In this document: positions 63,511 through 64,000 of the stretch, one piece after another
Position numbering within the stretch: the stretch's first letter is position 1
How the letters are laid out: each line of letters begins with the position of its first letter
From: Xylocopa sonorina
Taxonomy: Eukaryota; Arthropoda; Insecta; Hymenoptera; Apidae
NCBI RefSeq assembly: GCF_050948175.1
Contig: NC_135200.1
Span: forward strand, 3,038,001-3,102,000
DNA: 64,000 nucleotides
Reading direction: 5' to 3'
The notes under the pieces: generated by a model
Database searches by the model: none
Told to the model about the DNA's origin: nothing
What the model saw: only the letters and a program-made list of their open reading frames with translations
Program-made: the position numbers and the translations under genes

Positions 63511-63715
63511 CGAGACATCGTAGTGGTTTGTTCGCTCGTCGAATCAACACTAATCTTCGTACGAAACTCGTAGCCGTCTGTACTTGTCGAGATTCGAGAT
63601 TTCGTACTTTTTTCCTAACTATCGTAGCAAACAGTTCGAAAACGAAGTGAAAGACAGTGCGCATCCGTTGTGTTTCGCCTGCCGTCCAGTTCTTTCGAAG
63701 ATTTTACTGCGAAAC
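63502..63715 (+). other. Inferred 5' exon of a gene running off the right edge
   Basis: From the initiator at 63502 the sequence stays GC-rich and lacks an ATG with a long frame until a good donor (GCGAAAC|GTAAGT at 63716). I infer an untranslated first exon of about 214 nt. The open frames at 63619-63964 overlap in opposing directions and are not supported. The identity of the gene cannot be told from this window; it could be a separate gene or an alternative start of the gene at 25.5 kb. Confidence 0.45.
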
Positions 63716-64000
63716 GTAAGTCGAACAGAACCTTTATCCTCCTCCATGGCATGCGCGTGAGCGAGCCCGCAGTTACAAAGCGTCCCCCTCGATCTCGTTA
63801 CACTTGTGCCTCGGAGAGACTGTGTGTGGCACGGAAGAAAATCTGTGCAGAAAATTCGAATCGATCTCCGTTTTCGAGAAAGTAAAAACGATAAACCCAA
63901 GACGCGCGTGGTGTTTGTATACTTGGCCGCGTTGGAACGTCGCGCTCGCCCATGCTTTCACCATGCCTGCCTTTTGTGGCTACGACGCCGAGCGGCCAGG

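Overview
The window is AT-rich animal DNA with small exons, GT-AG introns, microsatellites, TTAA-flanked miniature transposons and a large satellite array. It most likely comes from an aculeate hymenopteran, probably a bee. The basis is a complete orthologue of feminizer/transformer (fem), the hymenopteran sex-determination splicing regulator, recognised from its csd/fem-type N-terminus, its central block (PLFRGPEGTEVSA) and its proline-rich C-terminus (NFPPRP, PPRFIPPN, RFGPMY). No searches were run. Gene names rest on recognising protein families, and splice sites were read by eye using phase continuity.

Layout. (1) 1941-3508, minus strand: Mvb12, an ESCRT-I subunit, in seven phase-consistent exons encoding 325 aa. 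(2) 5.3-22.0 kb, plus strand: fem. It has inferred 5' untranslated exons near 5.3 and 11.3 kb, a start codon at 11858, nine coding exons and a stop at 21715, giving 424 aa. The first intron holds a ~4.7 kb satellite array with a 474-bp unit. The first two coding exons lie in a partial tandem duplication (11872-13701 and 13724-15965), so each has a second, altered copy inside the gene. (3) 22.6-25.7 kb, plus strand: an inferred 5' exon and a first coding exon of another gene. Its 48-residue N-terminus could be that of an ABCG-type transporter, but this is weak. (4) 25.7-63.4 kb: no convincing coding exon. This stretch is noncoding, probably intronic and intergenic, with GC-richer islands, microsatellites, an inverted pair of hAT-like MITEs, a combined CRE and ecdysone-response-like site, and three plus-strand TATA plus TCAGT promoter candidates at 32.9, 37.0 and 63.5 kb. 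The last looks like a true gene start running off the window.

The most interesting system is the fem locus. Its duplicated exon 4 is open, has the same length and phase as the first copy, and carries a tight cluster of changes (KVD to IIY). Splicing both copies together creates an immediate stop. Cryptic exons carrying stops follow each copy, and a cluster of TGGAAGAT-like sites lies just downstream. A short upstream ORF appears to end in an ATGA overlap with the fem start codon. Together these suggest a rearranged, possibly novel, arrangement for sex-specific splicing of fem.
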